A stretch of 64,000 nt of DNA from Lamellibrachia satsuma (Eukaryota; Annelida; Polychaeta; Sabellida; Siboglinidae): NCBI GenBank assembly GCA_033239005.1, contig BSQZ01000070.1, forward strand, positions 3,154,617-3,218,616, read 5' to 3'. This document shows, piece after piece, positions 15,001 to 25,816 of the stretch (position 1 is the first letter of the stretch; each line of letters begins with the position of its first letter). The notes beneath the pieces are model-generated. The model did no database searches, had not been told where the DNA came from, and saw only the letters and a list, made by a program, of their open reading frames with translations. The position numbers and the translations under genes were made by a program.

Positions 15001-15244
15001 CTTACGGAAACACTAGATTGACCAACTATTTCTGCTCTAACTGTGGACTATTCGGTAAAGATTTAAAATGTATCGTTGTATGTTGTAGGCCCGTGAAGAT
15101 GTTCCAGCTGTCGCGGTAACACCGGACCTGAAACAGAGAGGTCGCAGAAGATCGCGACCAGAGACGGAGCCTAGGAAGCGCTCACAGCCAAACAGAGGTG
15201 TACCCATGTCCAAGTCAAAACGTAGAAAATCAGCAACTCGATAG
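98..15244 (+). CDS. TBL3: TBL3/UTP13, WD40 protein of the small-subunit processome (5' exons outside the window)
   Basis: Partial gene; exons 98-268, 790-865, 1398-1494, 2985-3175, 4036-4239, 4534-4640, 5270-5483, 6093-6182, 6618-6686, 7006-7076, 7285-7441, 8697-8755, 9177-9280, 10181-10252, 11501-11659, 12217-12307, 13039-13660, 15089-15244. All junctions are GT-AG and phases agree through to TAG, giving about 903 codons. Exons to 7441 encode WD40 blades ending in IRVWDL, VTVWDI, IKLWTL, IRIWAL, LKLWTI and similar. Exons 8697-12307 encode the helical Utp13 C-terminal domain (LWNTNSRHC, LEGLLPYT). TBL3/Utp13 belongs to the UTP-B subcomplex acting in nucleolar 18S pre-rRNA processing. The last two exons add about 260 residues, first Ser/Asp-rich then Lys/Arg-rich, absent from the vertebrate protein as I remember it; this looks like a disordered nucleolar tail. 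Roughly the first 150 residues lie upstream of the window. Assignment is very secure; individual exon edges less so. Confidence 0.95.
2810..2984 (+). repeat. degenerate tandem repeat running into a splice acceptor
   Basis: Diverged repeats of a motif like TTGGTGACACACAATGTG fill the 3' end of the TBL3 intron and run directly into the acceptor CATTGCAG before exon 2985-3175. The polypyrimidine tract is therefore made of, or replaced by, repeat DNA. Confidence 0.6.
5566..5622 (+). repeat. pentanucleotide microsatellite (TATGT)n
   Basis: About ten imperfect copies of TATGT/TATTT in a TBL3 intron. Confidence 0.85.
7436..7522 (+). repeat. 29-bp tandem triplication carrying a splice donor
   Basis: Three tandem copies (7436-7464, 7465-7493, 7494-7522) of a unit starting TGGAAGGTTAGTAGG. 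The first copy holds the end of the TBL3 exon 7285-7441 and its donor AAG/GTTAGT, so the donor is repeated at 29-bp spacing. As 29 is not a multiple of three, only the first keeps the reading frame. Confidence 0.9.
8748..8825 (+). repeat. 26-bp tandem triplication carrying a splice donor
   Basis: Three tandem copies (8748-8773, 8774-8799, 8800-8825) of a unit starting ATTCTCAAGTAGGTG. The first copy contains the end of TBL3 exon 8697-8755 and its GTAGGT donor. The copies look identical apart from the last bases, suggesting a recent duplication. Confidence 0.9.
10510..10588 (+). repeat. about 32-bp tandem duplication in an intron
   Basis: Two adjacent near-identical copies of a segment containing AAGGTGACACCCTTACATGC, inside the TBL3 intron following exon 10181-10252. 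No coding content. Confidence 0.6.
11190..11345 (+). pseudogene. non-LTR retrotransposon RT C-terminal fragment
   Basis: Sense-strand translation gives FSCSVAAQTLWNSLP-like residues and, after a frameshift, LKTHLFKLAYP. These are the typical end of many LINE ORF2 proteins (FSVAAPTLWNSLP, KTHLFKLAY). The fragment lies in a TBL3 intron and is a dead 5'-truncated insertion. Confidence 0.65.
11975..12190 (+). mobile_element. probable tRNA-derived SINE in a TBL3 intron
   Basis: Begins GGGCACGGTGGCTCTGCAG and has a B-box-like GGGTTTGAGTCTACC about 45 bases on, so the head looks tRNA-derived. The tail motif AAGGACCTTACTGAGTAAT recurs near 37320-37345 as AAGGACCTTGCTGAGTAAT. The element ends about 25 bases before the acceptor of exon 12217-12307. 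No target-site duplication was established. Confidence 0.5.
14236..14775 (+). repeat. 45-bp minisatellite, about 12 copies
   Basis: Near-perfect tandem array in the last TBL3 intron; each unit contains CACCTGGTGATAGTCCCTAC and GCTAGAGATCCTAG. Because 45 is divisible by three and the unit has no stop in some frames, it stays open on both strands (plus VIVPTADARDPRKHL; minus ISSRDYHQVFSR). It lies between clean splice sites, so I treat it as intronic rather than coding. Confidence 0.93.
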
Positions 15245-16320
15245 TCAACTGGATGGCGTGACTGAATTGTGTGTAATTGACGCTTACTTTGAGTGGTTAA
15301 CAACGGAGAAAGTCATTGTTCTGACCTTACATAATTATCAACTTGATTCACGTATTCAATTATGTAAAAAATAATTATAGGAATAAACTCCATATTTTAG
15401 TACACATTGTTTTGATGAACGTATACATGCATCATCAGAATTTATAGGAATAAAATCCACTTGTTAACACCAAAGGTTTTGATGAAAATTTTTATGCACA
15501 CCATGAGTAACCTGGAACTGAAGTCTGGAGACACTAAGGAAATTCAACACCGCAAACTTGTAACAGGTAGGAGAACGTGGGGGGTATCCGCACGCAGAGG
15601 CATATTTACACACATCATTATTGACCACACTGCGTAGTATTTGGTTTCAAAACTATTCCTCTGTAGTATCTACATCGAACACGAGAATTTAACCCGTTTG
15701 CGTCGATATGAATAACAAATTAAACTTATAGCTACAGTTGAATTCTTTGTGTCTGTTCACATGAGAGTTTGAAGTCTTGCCTTTCATAAAAACAATGCAT
15801 AGAAAATAACGGCATTCCCCCGCTACAGTCATCCTTGACGCCTCGTAGGAACCGGTCGCGCTCAGTCGACAAAGGTGACCGCTGCCAACAAAGTTGGCAC
15901 CAATCAGTCCACAGACTGGACCACAAAATTAGCTTTCTTCGAATCTCCGCATCGTGCGAAGTGATCGAATCTTATATTGTCAGGTCATGTGCTCCTTCGT
16001 CGGCCGATAGCAGCACAATAATCTACACAATAAAGAAGAGGGCCACTCGTGCAAGCCATCTCCATCTGACGTAGTCGATCGTGACACTGTCAGAACTTGT
16101 ACCCGTGATCGTTCAATGAGGCAGTGATTAATAAACCGGGTCATGAAAGAAACAGTAGACGGTCAGCCCAGTGTGTGATGTGGTCGAACGTCACATTTGC
16201 ACGACACTGGTTTCCGGCTCGGACCACGAGGAGGTCGTCTACATCCCGAGCCATTAGCGTAGGTGCCAGGCAAGCCGGGCACCTACTCCCATGGAAGGGA
16301 AAGGGCCGCTGTGGCCCCGG
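15245..16320. other. convergent intergenic region between TBL3 and the minus-strand gene
   Basis: Holds the TBL3 3' UTR (candidate AATAAA near 15383) and the 3' flank of the convergent gene. Several short open frames occur here on both strands, but none has a recognisable domain or splice context. Confidence 0.6.
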
Positions 16321-16660
16321 AAATAAACTAAGTCCTGATTTCAGTGTCCTAGTAAAGTGCAACTCTGGTCGATCGAAGTCGGATTTTTTCTACCCCGATC
16401 GATTGATGCTCCCAATTAACGTTTTGAACCCGGATTTTCGGTATTAAAGTTGTAGGGCGATTTTAGCAAAATATCGGTTGGAAAAAACTAAGTCCGGTTT
16501 TGAGTAAAAATTTCCCAGTAAAGTGCAACTCTGGTCGATCGAAGTCGGATTTTTTGTACCCCGGTCGATTCCGTATGAGGATTGATGCTCCCATTTGAAG
16601 TTTTCGGCCTGGATTCGCAGTATTAATACTGTAGGGTGATTTTAGAAAAAATTCTGTTAT
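16321..16660. repeat. tandem duplication, unit about 165-170 bp
   Basis: Two diverged direct copies, roughly 16321-16485 and 16486-16657. Both contain AGTAAAGTGCAACTCTGGTC, GATCGAAGTCGGATTTTTT and ATTGATGCTCCCA. They sit just beyond the stop codon of the minus-strand gene, so its 3' UTR probably contains them. Confidence 0.8.
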
Positions 16661-16681
16661 AGAATCATGTCGACCTTTGTT

Positions 16682-19600
16682 CTAGTAATCAGGCATGGAT
16701 AGTTTCAATGGTAGTGGTGGAGGTTGTTCATCGCGGTGATTGATGTCGTATCGGTGTTTCTCGCGGCTGTAATTGAAAATATAGGAAAGAGTATTAATCA
16801 CCATAAATGATACGCTTACTTACAGACGGGCATATTTCTTGATGATAGTGTCCTGGTCTTGATAACCTGTGGACACTACTTCTTGGATTCTGGTCTTGTA
16901 CTTAATGCGTTCCATGTTGCTCAGTTGGTTGATGGAATCATGCAGTAGTGCGTAGTAGACCCTTTAACAGAACAAAACAAAAACCCTATAATACAATCAC
17001 AACAGGTGAGCAGAATATGAAGTGGACTACAGATAACAAGTTGTTTAACACAAACATGAACAGTTTATGTTGCACAAGTGAATCCTTGCAAGCCTGCACA
17101 CTAGTGTTCAGATACATCCAATGTCTTCTGTATGTCCGTGCAAAACAACGAGAAAACGAAGCAAGAGCAACAGCTAGGTACTCACCGACGCTCCCGGAGA
17201 TCAGGGTCTTTCGAGATGTTTCGTAGCAGCATCCGTGTCAATTGTCCAGCAACCCTTGAGTTTTTCATTATGATGTTCATTGCAGTCACTGCTGCCGCCG
17301 AAATGACGTCGCTGCTGCTGCACGCCAACGCCAAGAAAGGAAGGTCTAACGACTTGAAAAGTAGGTCCATGTCACGACCCAAGATGGTAGAGAGATCGCT
17401 GCAAACATTAAAAATACACTGTGAACCCACACACAAATAATAGAACACTGCAATTAGTTTGCAGTCTCTTTGCACACGAGTGTAAAAAGGCAGATGGCTA
17501 AGTTTTCAACAATATAAATAGTAAAAAGAGACATGTTGCAACAAGTAATCAATTATCTATTGATTGCGTAAATGCTAGCCGTGTGAATATGCTTAAAAGC
17601 AAAATTCTACCCTCGATAAGCCAATGGCATCCTTGTCCAATTGGGGTTTTCTGCTTTGGAGGGCAATCTTGTTAAATCTTGTTAAAGTAGAAAACTGAAC
17701 TTACGCGAGAAGGACACATGACTGAAGGGCCAGTTCACGATGGTAGCCGAGTAGTTTAGAATGCCAATCCGTCCACCCACATCTATGAAGGATGGCGGAC
17801 ATCAAAAATCTAAAATATCCGAGGCGGGTGTTGATTAGGCTGACAAGGTCTGGTATGACTAACACCCATCCAACGTAACTTTGTATGATGCGCATCTGTG
17901 AATGAAGAAACATATACAAATGTAACAAAACTGTTTGGCTTTATGAATAGCACATAATCAATAGCCCAGCTCAAAAGCATCACTGAACAGTTATGAATAA
18001 CCCACAAGCCTGGAAAGGTCACACAAATGAATCAAACAGAAACAAAAACTTGGTCATCTAGTTTGTTTACTGAAACTTGTCTTCATAGAATCAAAGAATA
18101 ACTTACATATTTGAGCTGTTTCTCCTTGATTTGAAGATTGTCCATGGCTTCCATGACCTGTTGTTCTATGTGAAAGAAATGAAATTTTCTTAAAACGACA
18201 TCCATCATTGAATTGAACTATGCAATACTTACTGGTATCACTGGAGCTGGATGGAATTGGAGCAATCTCCAATCCTCCTCATTCAAAACAGCTGTAAACA
18301 GAAAAAGATAATAATCACCATTGAGGTATGGAATATTAAATGAGCAACATGGCAACATAAAGTAAACTTAATTGTTTTCTAGAGGAAGACAAGCCAGTCA
18401 AGACAATTCTGCCATTTTTGATCATCCTTCACATACATGATAGTTTACTTGAGAGGCATCTGTTATTTTCAACTGTTATCCTTTGGTGTGGCAATCCGCA
18501 GACACATATCAAAGCTAAAGATTAGTTAAACAATGTACAACTAAACAAATTGTGCTTGGCTCTTGCACATATGTAATCAAAAGTGTAGAAACGAAAGGGG
18601 TCCATATAATGGAGGATTACACATGTAGCACATGAACAACAAAGCTCAGATACGACAAACTTACCAGGAATGTGCTCCTCTCGTTTCTTCGGTGTTTTGC
18701 GGTGCTGGTGAATCGGTGTTCCTCGCCTAGTAATTTTTGTTTTCTTGCGTGCAGTGTGTTTCTTGTGCGGATTACTAAGATCCACCTTCTTCTCTTGGTC
18801 ATCCACAAGAGAAGAAGGTAGATCACCAAGATCCACACAAGACGAAGGAGGATCATCAAGATCGACAAGAGAAGATGGTGGATCACCAAGATCCACAAGA
18901 GAAGGATGTGGACCACTATGATCTACAAGAGAAGAAGGTGGATCACCAAGATTCACAAGAGAAAAAGGTGGATCACCAAGATCAACAAGAGAAAAAGGTG
19001 GATCACCAAGATCCACAAAAGAAGAAGGTGGACCACCAAAATCCACTAGAGAAGAAGGTGGATCACCAAGATCCAACTTGTGTTCTGTAACATCTAAAAA
19101 AGATTTGTCCAGCTGCAAAAAAGATGATAACTTTAGAGAAAACAATTGTAGATAATATATAACATTTGCACCAGGCCTTTAGCGACGGACCTGTCTGTCT
19201 GTTTTGAAGATGGGCAAATGTCTGATGAAACTGATAAAATAAAATAAAAGACTTGCAGAAATGTATTTCTGGTTTGCACTAATTAGATCATATCTGAAAA
19301 ATTGTTCCCCAGGCACAGATGTCGTGGTTTTATCGTGATTGTGCAAAGACACTACAATTGTAACAGGAACTGGGAGGAACCACAGCATCATCCAAAGACA
19401 ATCTAATCAATGAGATATTGGGTAAGAGTAGCATAGCCAAGTCTGCATGCACTGAGTGCAGTGACAATAGCATAGCCAAGTCTACATGCACTGAGTGCAG
19501 TGACAATAGCATAGCCAAGTCTGCATGCACTGAGTGCAGTGACAATAGCATAGCCAAGTCTGCATGCACTGAGTGCAGTGACAATAGCATAGCCAAGTCT

Positions 19601-22600
19601 GCATGCACTGAGTGCAGTGACAATAGCATAGCCAAGTCTGCATGCACTGAGTGCAGTGACAATAGCATAGCCAAGTCTGCATGCACTGAGTGCAGTGACA
19701 ATGCTGACAGTTTTATGGAGAAACATAGTTTCAACATTTCAAAATGCAGGTGAGGCCATTGTCAGTGTCATGAGTACAGAGCTACCAGCACCAGCGTCAG
19801 TGCTGCACATTGTCAGTGTCATGACTACAGAGCTACCAGCACCAGCGTCAGCGCTGCACATTGTCAAGTACAGGTGCTCTTGGTGGAAACCAGGCTCAAC
19901 TGCACAGACATTTAGAGGTGTTCAGGATGTGAAGAATCATGCAACAATGTTGCGCAAGTGACCACATGGTGTGACAGGAATTATGATGACACTGAGGAGG
20001 ATTAGTTGAGAGAAGATGGCACTCATCTATAACGAACATTTGGTTGGCCTGTGACCTGCACATTGTGCTATGCTGGACTGTTTAAACCCAACCACTGAAC
20101 ACTAAACTCTCATAGCAATCGAACTGCACATTTAGATGGCAAAACTAGAAGTTATACCTGTATCAATATACACCAATACCACAAATTGATCAAGATTTGG
20201 TGCAAAAACCAGTATGTAAATGCAAAACTACATACATTCTGATTGCTAATCATGGGTAATAAGGAACCATGTAAGAGTACTTGAAAACATAAAATATTGT
20301 TCCAAAAAGTATACAAATACGAAAAAGAAACTTTAAAAAAAGTAGACAATGTAAAACTGATGCCAAAAATGTAGGAAAAGTTAAACAACTGAAAAGCCTG
20401 ATATTATGAATGAACATACACAGTACCATGCTAGTTACAAAAGCTGTCATGCTTAATCACGATTAGTAAACAACTGAACATGTTAATGAACTTAGGCGTA
20501 CCAGAATAATATTTGTGTTTCTTGTTACATGCTGTCAAATTTTAAGGTAGTTAGGGAGGAGATTTTCTTTCTTGGGTGAACATATTTTTGGTTAGGTATG
20601 CATTTTAGTATTTTCTTCTCTTCGAATCAGTTTGATCATGCACAGGGCGAATAAAACTGTGAAGATATATCACCCACAATTTATTCAGACCGATATGACA
20701 AAAACATATTTTGTGGTATGTTGACAGCTAGATATTGGGTCGAGTGGCAAAGATTGATGTTCTTCTTTGTGCTTGGATTTATATAAGGTTGCAAAACAAA
20801 TTAAGTATTTCCTAGTCATGTCATAAGAACTTCTAGGGTTGGTTGGGTAACCAGAAATATAAATATTATTCTGGCGAGAATGCCCAATTCAAAGAATAAT
20901 AGTGCAAAGGGTTACAAAATTCAAATGTTATAAAACAATTACAATGCATCAGAATGAAAGTGGGTACTTACAACGCAAGTTGACCTCTCTTGAGACGGGG
21001 GATTTAGAACAAGAACGGACCTCTCGTACACAGAAAGGTTGTCCTGTTCTTGTTCGTCAACCGGTACGCACAAGAACTTTGAAACGTTACGAATCCATTT
21101 CGTTAGTTTCTCCATAACCATGACTCGAGTACACTTTCGCAAATCTGCAAAACAGTAGCATACTTATAAAATGTTTTACCCTGAAATCTGATTAATTGCT
21201 GATACTTAATGAATAATTGATAAAACCAACAAGTTTTAAACTGAAATTGTTAGACAAATGAATAAAAATAGAGCTGTTATACAGGCATATCATATAGTAA
21301 TATGCATTGCGTCTATGGTTTTTAGTATGTGTAAGAACTAAGACTAAGACTGGGTGTAAGACAAGAACTGATCCACACTGACTGTCACTGCCACAGGAAC
21401 ATCCACACTGACTGTCACTGCCACAGGAACATCCACACTGACTGTCACTGCCACAGGGACATCCACACTGACTGTCACTGCCACAGGAACATCCACACTG
21501 ACTGTCACTGCCTCAGGAACATCCACACTGACTGTCACTGCCACAGGAACTTCCACACTGACTGTCATTGCCACAGGAACATCCACACTGACTGTCACTG
21601 CCACAGGAACATCCACACTGACTGTCACTGCCACAGGAACATCCACACTGACTGTCACTGCCACAGGAACATCCACACTGACTGTCACTGCCACAGGAAC
21701 ATCCACACTGACTGTCACTGCCACAGGAACATCCACACTGACTGTCACTGCCACAGGAACATCCACACTGACTGGCACTGCCACAGGAACATCCACACTG
21801 ACTGTCACTGCCACAGGAACATCCACACTGACTGTCACTACCACAGGAACATCCACACTGACTGTCACTACCACATGAACATCCACACTGACTGTCACTG
21901 CCACAGGAACATCCACACTGACTGTCACTGCCACAGGAACATCCACACTGACTGTCACTGCCACAGGAACTTCCACACTGACTGTCAGTGCCACAGGAAC
22001 ATCCACACTGACTGTCACTGCCACAGGAACATCCACACTGACTGTCACTGCCACAGGAACATCCACACTGACTGGCTCTGCCACAGGAACATCCACACTG
22101 ACTGGCACTGCCACAGGAACATCCACACTGACTGTCACTGCCACAGGGACATCCACACTGACTGTCATTGCCACAGGGACATCCACACTGACTGTCACTG
22201 CCACAGGAACATCCACACTGACTGTCACTGCCACAGGGACACTGCAACTGTCAAGTGCTAATAATAATTATATTGAGAATGGTGACTATGTCTAAGCTGT
22301 CAGCTGCATCAAACTAGTTATTAATAAAGCTAAACTAAGACAGGTTGACTAAAGTAATTTTTTAGCCCTAGATCTTCGGAAGAAACACAAGTCACAACGT
22401 GAACGTCAAAAAGTAATTTTCTGAAATATAAACGTGCTTCTGAAAATTAAACCAGACTTTATCATCTATCAAATACTTTAAAGTTAGCCCCCAATTGGCA
22501 ACTTCCGTAAAATTATGTTAAAGTCCCCAAATATTTAGTTAGAAAGAAGCGAAAAGAAAACGCGTCTTACCTCATCGATAAAGCCTGAACTCTGAAGATG

Positions 22601-22671
22601 GTGGTTAGTAACGCCAATGGCAACAACAAAGCCGTGACGTGTTCGCTTAATATTGACGCTACTTTCGACAT
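16682..22671 (-). CDS. unrecognised protein with 10-residue repeats and a CLASP-N/TOG-like C-terminal region
   Basis: Exons, 5' to 3' on the minus strand: 22671-22571 (ATG), 21144-20972, 19112-18665, 18291-18233, 18157-18107, 17895-17705, 17398-17186, 16961-16824, 16766-16682 (TAG). From 21144 on all phases agree and give 451 residues. The first coding exon ends in phase 2 while the next needs phase 1, so a small exon is probably missed. Exon 19112-18665 carries about ten copies of DLGDPPSSLV, then a Lys/Arg-rich stretch (KKHTARKKTKITRR) that could be a nuclear signal. The C-terminal 250 residues are helical; HRELALQSCVLLADLSTILG and the following AAAVTAMNIIMKNSRVAGQL resemble CLASP-N/TOG HEAT repeats, which bind tubulin. 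That resemblance is my inference; I cannot name an orthologue. Confidence 0.7.
17545..17690 (+). mobile_element. 3' tail of a CR1/jockey-like LINE (intronic)
   Basis: Contains GTGTGAATATGCTTAAAA, CCAATGGCATCCTTGTCCA and a terminal direct repeat (TCTTGTTAAA)x2. The same features end the long LINE copy near 50195-50300. A 3' untranslated tail only, in an intron of the minus-strand gene. Confidence 0.7.
18780..19078 (-). repeat. 30-bp coding minisatellite in exon 19112-18665
   Basis: About ten copies of a 30-bp unit (plus-strand core GGTGGATCACCAAGATCCAC) encode DLGDPPSSLV variants on the minus strand. Length and frame are coding-compatible and the array lies between a good acceptor (TTTTTTGCAG) and donor (GTAAGT), so it is translated if the exon model is right. 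Confidence 0.85.
19428..19702. repeat. 39-bp minisatellite, 7 copies
   Basis: Nearly identical units containing CATAGCCAAGTCTGCATGCA and CTGAGTGCAGTGACAATAG, in the intron between exons 21144-20972 and 19112-18665. Several frames stay open on both strands because 39 is a multiple of three. A short imperfect duplication follows at about 19755-19866. Confidence 0.93.
21362..22245. repeat. 30-bp minisatellite, about 29 copies
   Basis: Array of a unit containing GGAACATCCACACTGACTGT plus CACTGCCACA, in the first intron of the minus-strand gene. Some units carry variants (GGGAC, GGCAC, CTTCC), showing internal drift. Translated on the minus strand it reads VSVDVPVAVT; I find no splice sites joining it to the gene. 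Confidence 0.95.
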
Positions 22672-22714
22672 TATGACGTTATCATCAGTTCAAATCACGA
22701 TTTCCTTCTTTTTT

Positions 22715-22830
22715 TCTTCTTATGAGGATGTTCATAGAAATATGTTCTTCAAACTTAAAGAAGGCAGTAGAACCAGAGGACACAAACAGCATTAGTTAAG
22801 GAGCAGTGTAGGTTGGACATGAGAAAGAAC
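22715..22830 (+). pseudogene. LINE ORF2 C-terminal fragment at the outer edge of the left arm
   Basis: Translates to EDVHRNMFFKLKEGSRTRGH and, after a frameshift, a relative of the LINE end at 50035-50130 (NIDRNMFFSLKKDSRTRGHE). The fragment stops where similarity to the right arm begins (AAGAACCTTATC), so it marks the breakpoint of the inverted duplication. Confidence 0.8.
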
Positions 22831-23679
22831 CTTATCATTGGATCTACTATGTCTCAAAAAGAGACACAACTAACAGTTGATCGTGTGTGATAATGAACAC
22901 TATTTAAATTAATGTCTGCTGAGAAAATGTCACACCCGACGAATATATAAATTTAAACAAACTTGTATCGTTTCTTATTCTTGGTCTTGACGTTTCAAAA
23001 AGGGGCATTGATTATAGAAAACAATTCGATGTTTAAAAAGCTCAACGAACGTGAAGACGTCCAAGACGTTGGCTGTGGGTTGTTATTTTATCTCCCGTTG
23101 ATCTCTGGCTGTGCAATTAGTCAGTTGAGTTCGGTTGAATTTATAAACCACCTAACTGTATTTACCTTTTTACCTTTACTTATTTTTTCTCGTGATATTG
23201 GATATTTGGATTAGCAGTTTACATTAGTAACTAGTGAAAATCTGAAAAGTGGTTTGGGTCGGTGGTGACGATTTCATTCGTGCGTGGCGTCGTATGACTT
23301 TCGGATATAATTCGCTTTACTTAGGCCTACCCTTCCTTCTGTGTGGCGCTATTTGTAATGTACATGAAGTATCAGTGCAGGCGGAATGGACCCCTAAGTC
23401 GAAACTATGTGTTGGAAAAACGCGAAACGGATGTTTTTTCTGATCAAAGATTAGTCGAGCGTGACATGAAATTTATTATGATTGCATATACAAAAAACAG
23501 TAAGGTGATATATTGCAAGTACACGTTTGCGTTTGTCGACGTTGTCACATGTTAAAAAAGATCAAGAGCAAACAGGACGTCCCTCTGAGCATTATATAAA
23601 GTGGTGCTGCGTTCAATACGGGCCTGAGGCGCCACAGACGCTCTGACGGGGGCGGTAACGTTGAATTGATCTACAACAC

Positions 23680-23752
23680 GGGCGCGTGGCGCAATGGATA
23701 ACGCGTCTGCCTACGGAGCAGAAGATTCCAGGTTCGAATCCTGGCGCGCTCG
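23680..23752 (+). tRNA. tRNA-Arg(ACG)
   Basis: A 73-nt cloverleaf. Acceptor GGGCGCG pairs with CGCGCTC, discriminator G; the anticodon stem TCTGC/GCAGA encloses loop CTACGGA (anticodon ACG); T-arm GGTTCGAATCC is the B box. TTTT runs follow within 15 bases as a Pol III terminator. No intron. Reads arginine CGU (CGN after inosine modification). Confidence 0.95.
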
Positions 23753-24198
23753 ATTTTCCCTTTTTCTTCGTCTTCACTCATGCCTCTTTAATATTGTTTG
23801 CTATTCGGAACAACCAGCCAGTAGGGCGTATGGCACATTAGCAAATGTCTGCATTTCCGCCATTCGTTCCCGTAAGACAATATTATCAGTAAAACGACGG
23901 CTGTACTTTGTAGTTCAAAAGACTGAAACTTGATTACACATTCTTCCGATATGTTATCATTTGTACTATATTCAGTAAAGCTAAGGAAAAGGGGCACCGT
24001 TTATTAAAACAGTTTGGCAAAGGTTTGACTCAATAAGTATCATGGAGGATCGAGGACTTGGTCTTTGATAGCGGCAGATACTGCCCCTAGACAGCGCGGA
24101 TGATTCGGCAACACGTGACTTCGGGCATGTGCGGGACAATTGTGGCCTTGGCGACAGTTCCTCCTCATTGACCAACTGGCATTTCGGCGGCAAGACTG

Positions 24199-25615
24199 CG
24201 TATGGTTCGGTGGCCGGTGTCAAGGCTGTGGATGGTTCGGCGGCAAAGCGGTTGGCAGCACAGCCGTTGATGGTCCAGTGGTAAGCAGCAAGGCTGTAGA
24301 TGTTCCAGCAGTTGGTGGCAAGGATGTATATGGTCCGTCGGTCGGTGGCAAAGCTGTAGATGGACCGAGAGTAGGCGGAAAGGCTGTATATGGTCCGGCG
24401 GTAGTTGACAAGACTCTATATGGTCCGGCGGTCGGCGGTAAAGTTGTAGATGGTCCGGCGGTCAGCAGCAATACCATAGCGGCGGTCGGACGGTAGACTT
24501 TAAGGCTGACCGGAGTTCGGAAAAGTAGACGGTAAGGCTGTAGATGGACCGACTGTCAGCGGCAAGACTGTAGATGGCCCGTCGGTCAAGGGCAATGCCG
24601 TAGATAGTCCTGCGGTTGGACGGTAGACGGTGAGGCTGTAGATGGACCGACTGTCGGCGGCAAAACTGTAGGTGGACCAGCGGTCGGCGGCAAGACTGTA
24701 GATGGCCCGTCGGTCAAGGGAAATGTCGTAGATGGTCCGATGGCCGCCGAGCGCCGACTGTCGGCGACAAGAATGTGGATGGCCATGCAGACAAATCAGA
24801 AGATATAACGAAAATAAATATAAAGTCTACAAAAGTAAGTAAGTAATTTTGGCCTTGGCGATAGTTCCTCCCTCTCCAACTGGCATTTCGGCGACAATGC
24901 TGTGGGTGGTCCGGCCAGTCGGTGGCAAGGCTGTAGATGGTCCGGCGGTCGGTGGCAAGGCTGTAGATGGTCCGGCGGTCGGTGGCAAGGCTGTCAATGG
25001 ACCGGCGGTAGACGACAAGGCTGTAGATGGCCTGGTGCTCGGCTGAAAGATTTTAGATGGTTCCTCAGTGGGACGGTAGACGGCAAGGCTGTACATGGCC
25101 TGAGAGTAGGCGGCAAGGCTGTAGATGGTTCGGCGGTAGGTAGCAAGGCTGTAGATGGTCCGGCGGTAGATGGCAAGGCTGTAGATGGCCGTTCCATCGG
25201 CGGCAAGGTTGTAGATGGCGGACGGTAGAAATGAGGCTGTATTTGGTCCGGCGGTAGACGGCAAGGCTGTAGATGGTCCGGCGGCAGACGGCAATACTAG
25301 ATGGTCCGGCGGTCAGCGGCCAGGTTCTAGATGGTCCAGCGGTCGGCAGCAATGCTGTAGACGATCCGGCGGTCGGCGGCAAGACTGTAGATGTTCCGAC
25401 AGTCGGACGGTAGAAGATAAGGCTGTAGATGGCCCGACAGTCGGCGGCAAGACCGTAGATGGTCCAGCGGTCGGTGGCAAGGCTGTAGGTGGCCCGACAG
25501 TCGGACGGTAGACGGCAAGGGTGTAGATGGTCCGGCGGTCGGCGGCAAGAGTGTGAATGGTCCGGCGGTAGACAGCAAGGCTATAGTGTAGATGGCACGA
25601 CAATCGGCGGCAAGC
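24199..25615. repeat. 30-bp minisatellite blocks, left arm
   Basis: Degenerate copies of a 30-bp unit (core GGCGGTCGGCGGCAAGGCTG) in three blocks, about 24199-24492, 24531-24785 and 24850-25615, separated by short breaks. Five of the six reading frames of a typical unit lack stops, giving spurious open frames such as GPAVGGKAVD and STALPPTAGP. The same unit fills several blocks of the right arm. Confidence 0.93.
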
Positions 25616-25816
25616 CAAAGGCGTCCTCATCAGTCACCGCAAAGCGCTCAACATAAAAAGGACGTGTTTTGACAGATGTCTTAAACGCGTTGGGGGTCAG
25701 TTATATACAGTCACAAAGATTGTTCAGTGGCAATTTGTTGAGTATCCTCGGGAGGGGGGACTTGCGCACTACCTGGACACAGTGACAGGCGACGAGGTGA
25801 TAGACGAGTGCAAGAC

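Noticed and set aside
15732..16447. Several 60-110-codon open frames between the convergent genes
   Set aside because: Both strands open in turn, no splice structure, no recognisable domain, and part is a direct duplication.
21362..22245. CRISPR-like array (regular 30-bp repeats)
   Set aside because: No unique spacers; units are head-to-tail with point variants, in a spliced animal genome. It is a minisatellite. The same applies to 14236-14775, 19428-19702 and 36410-37085.
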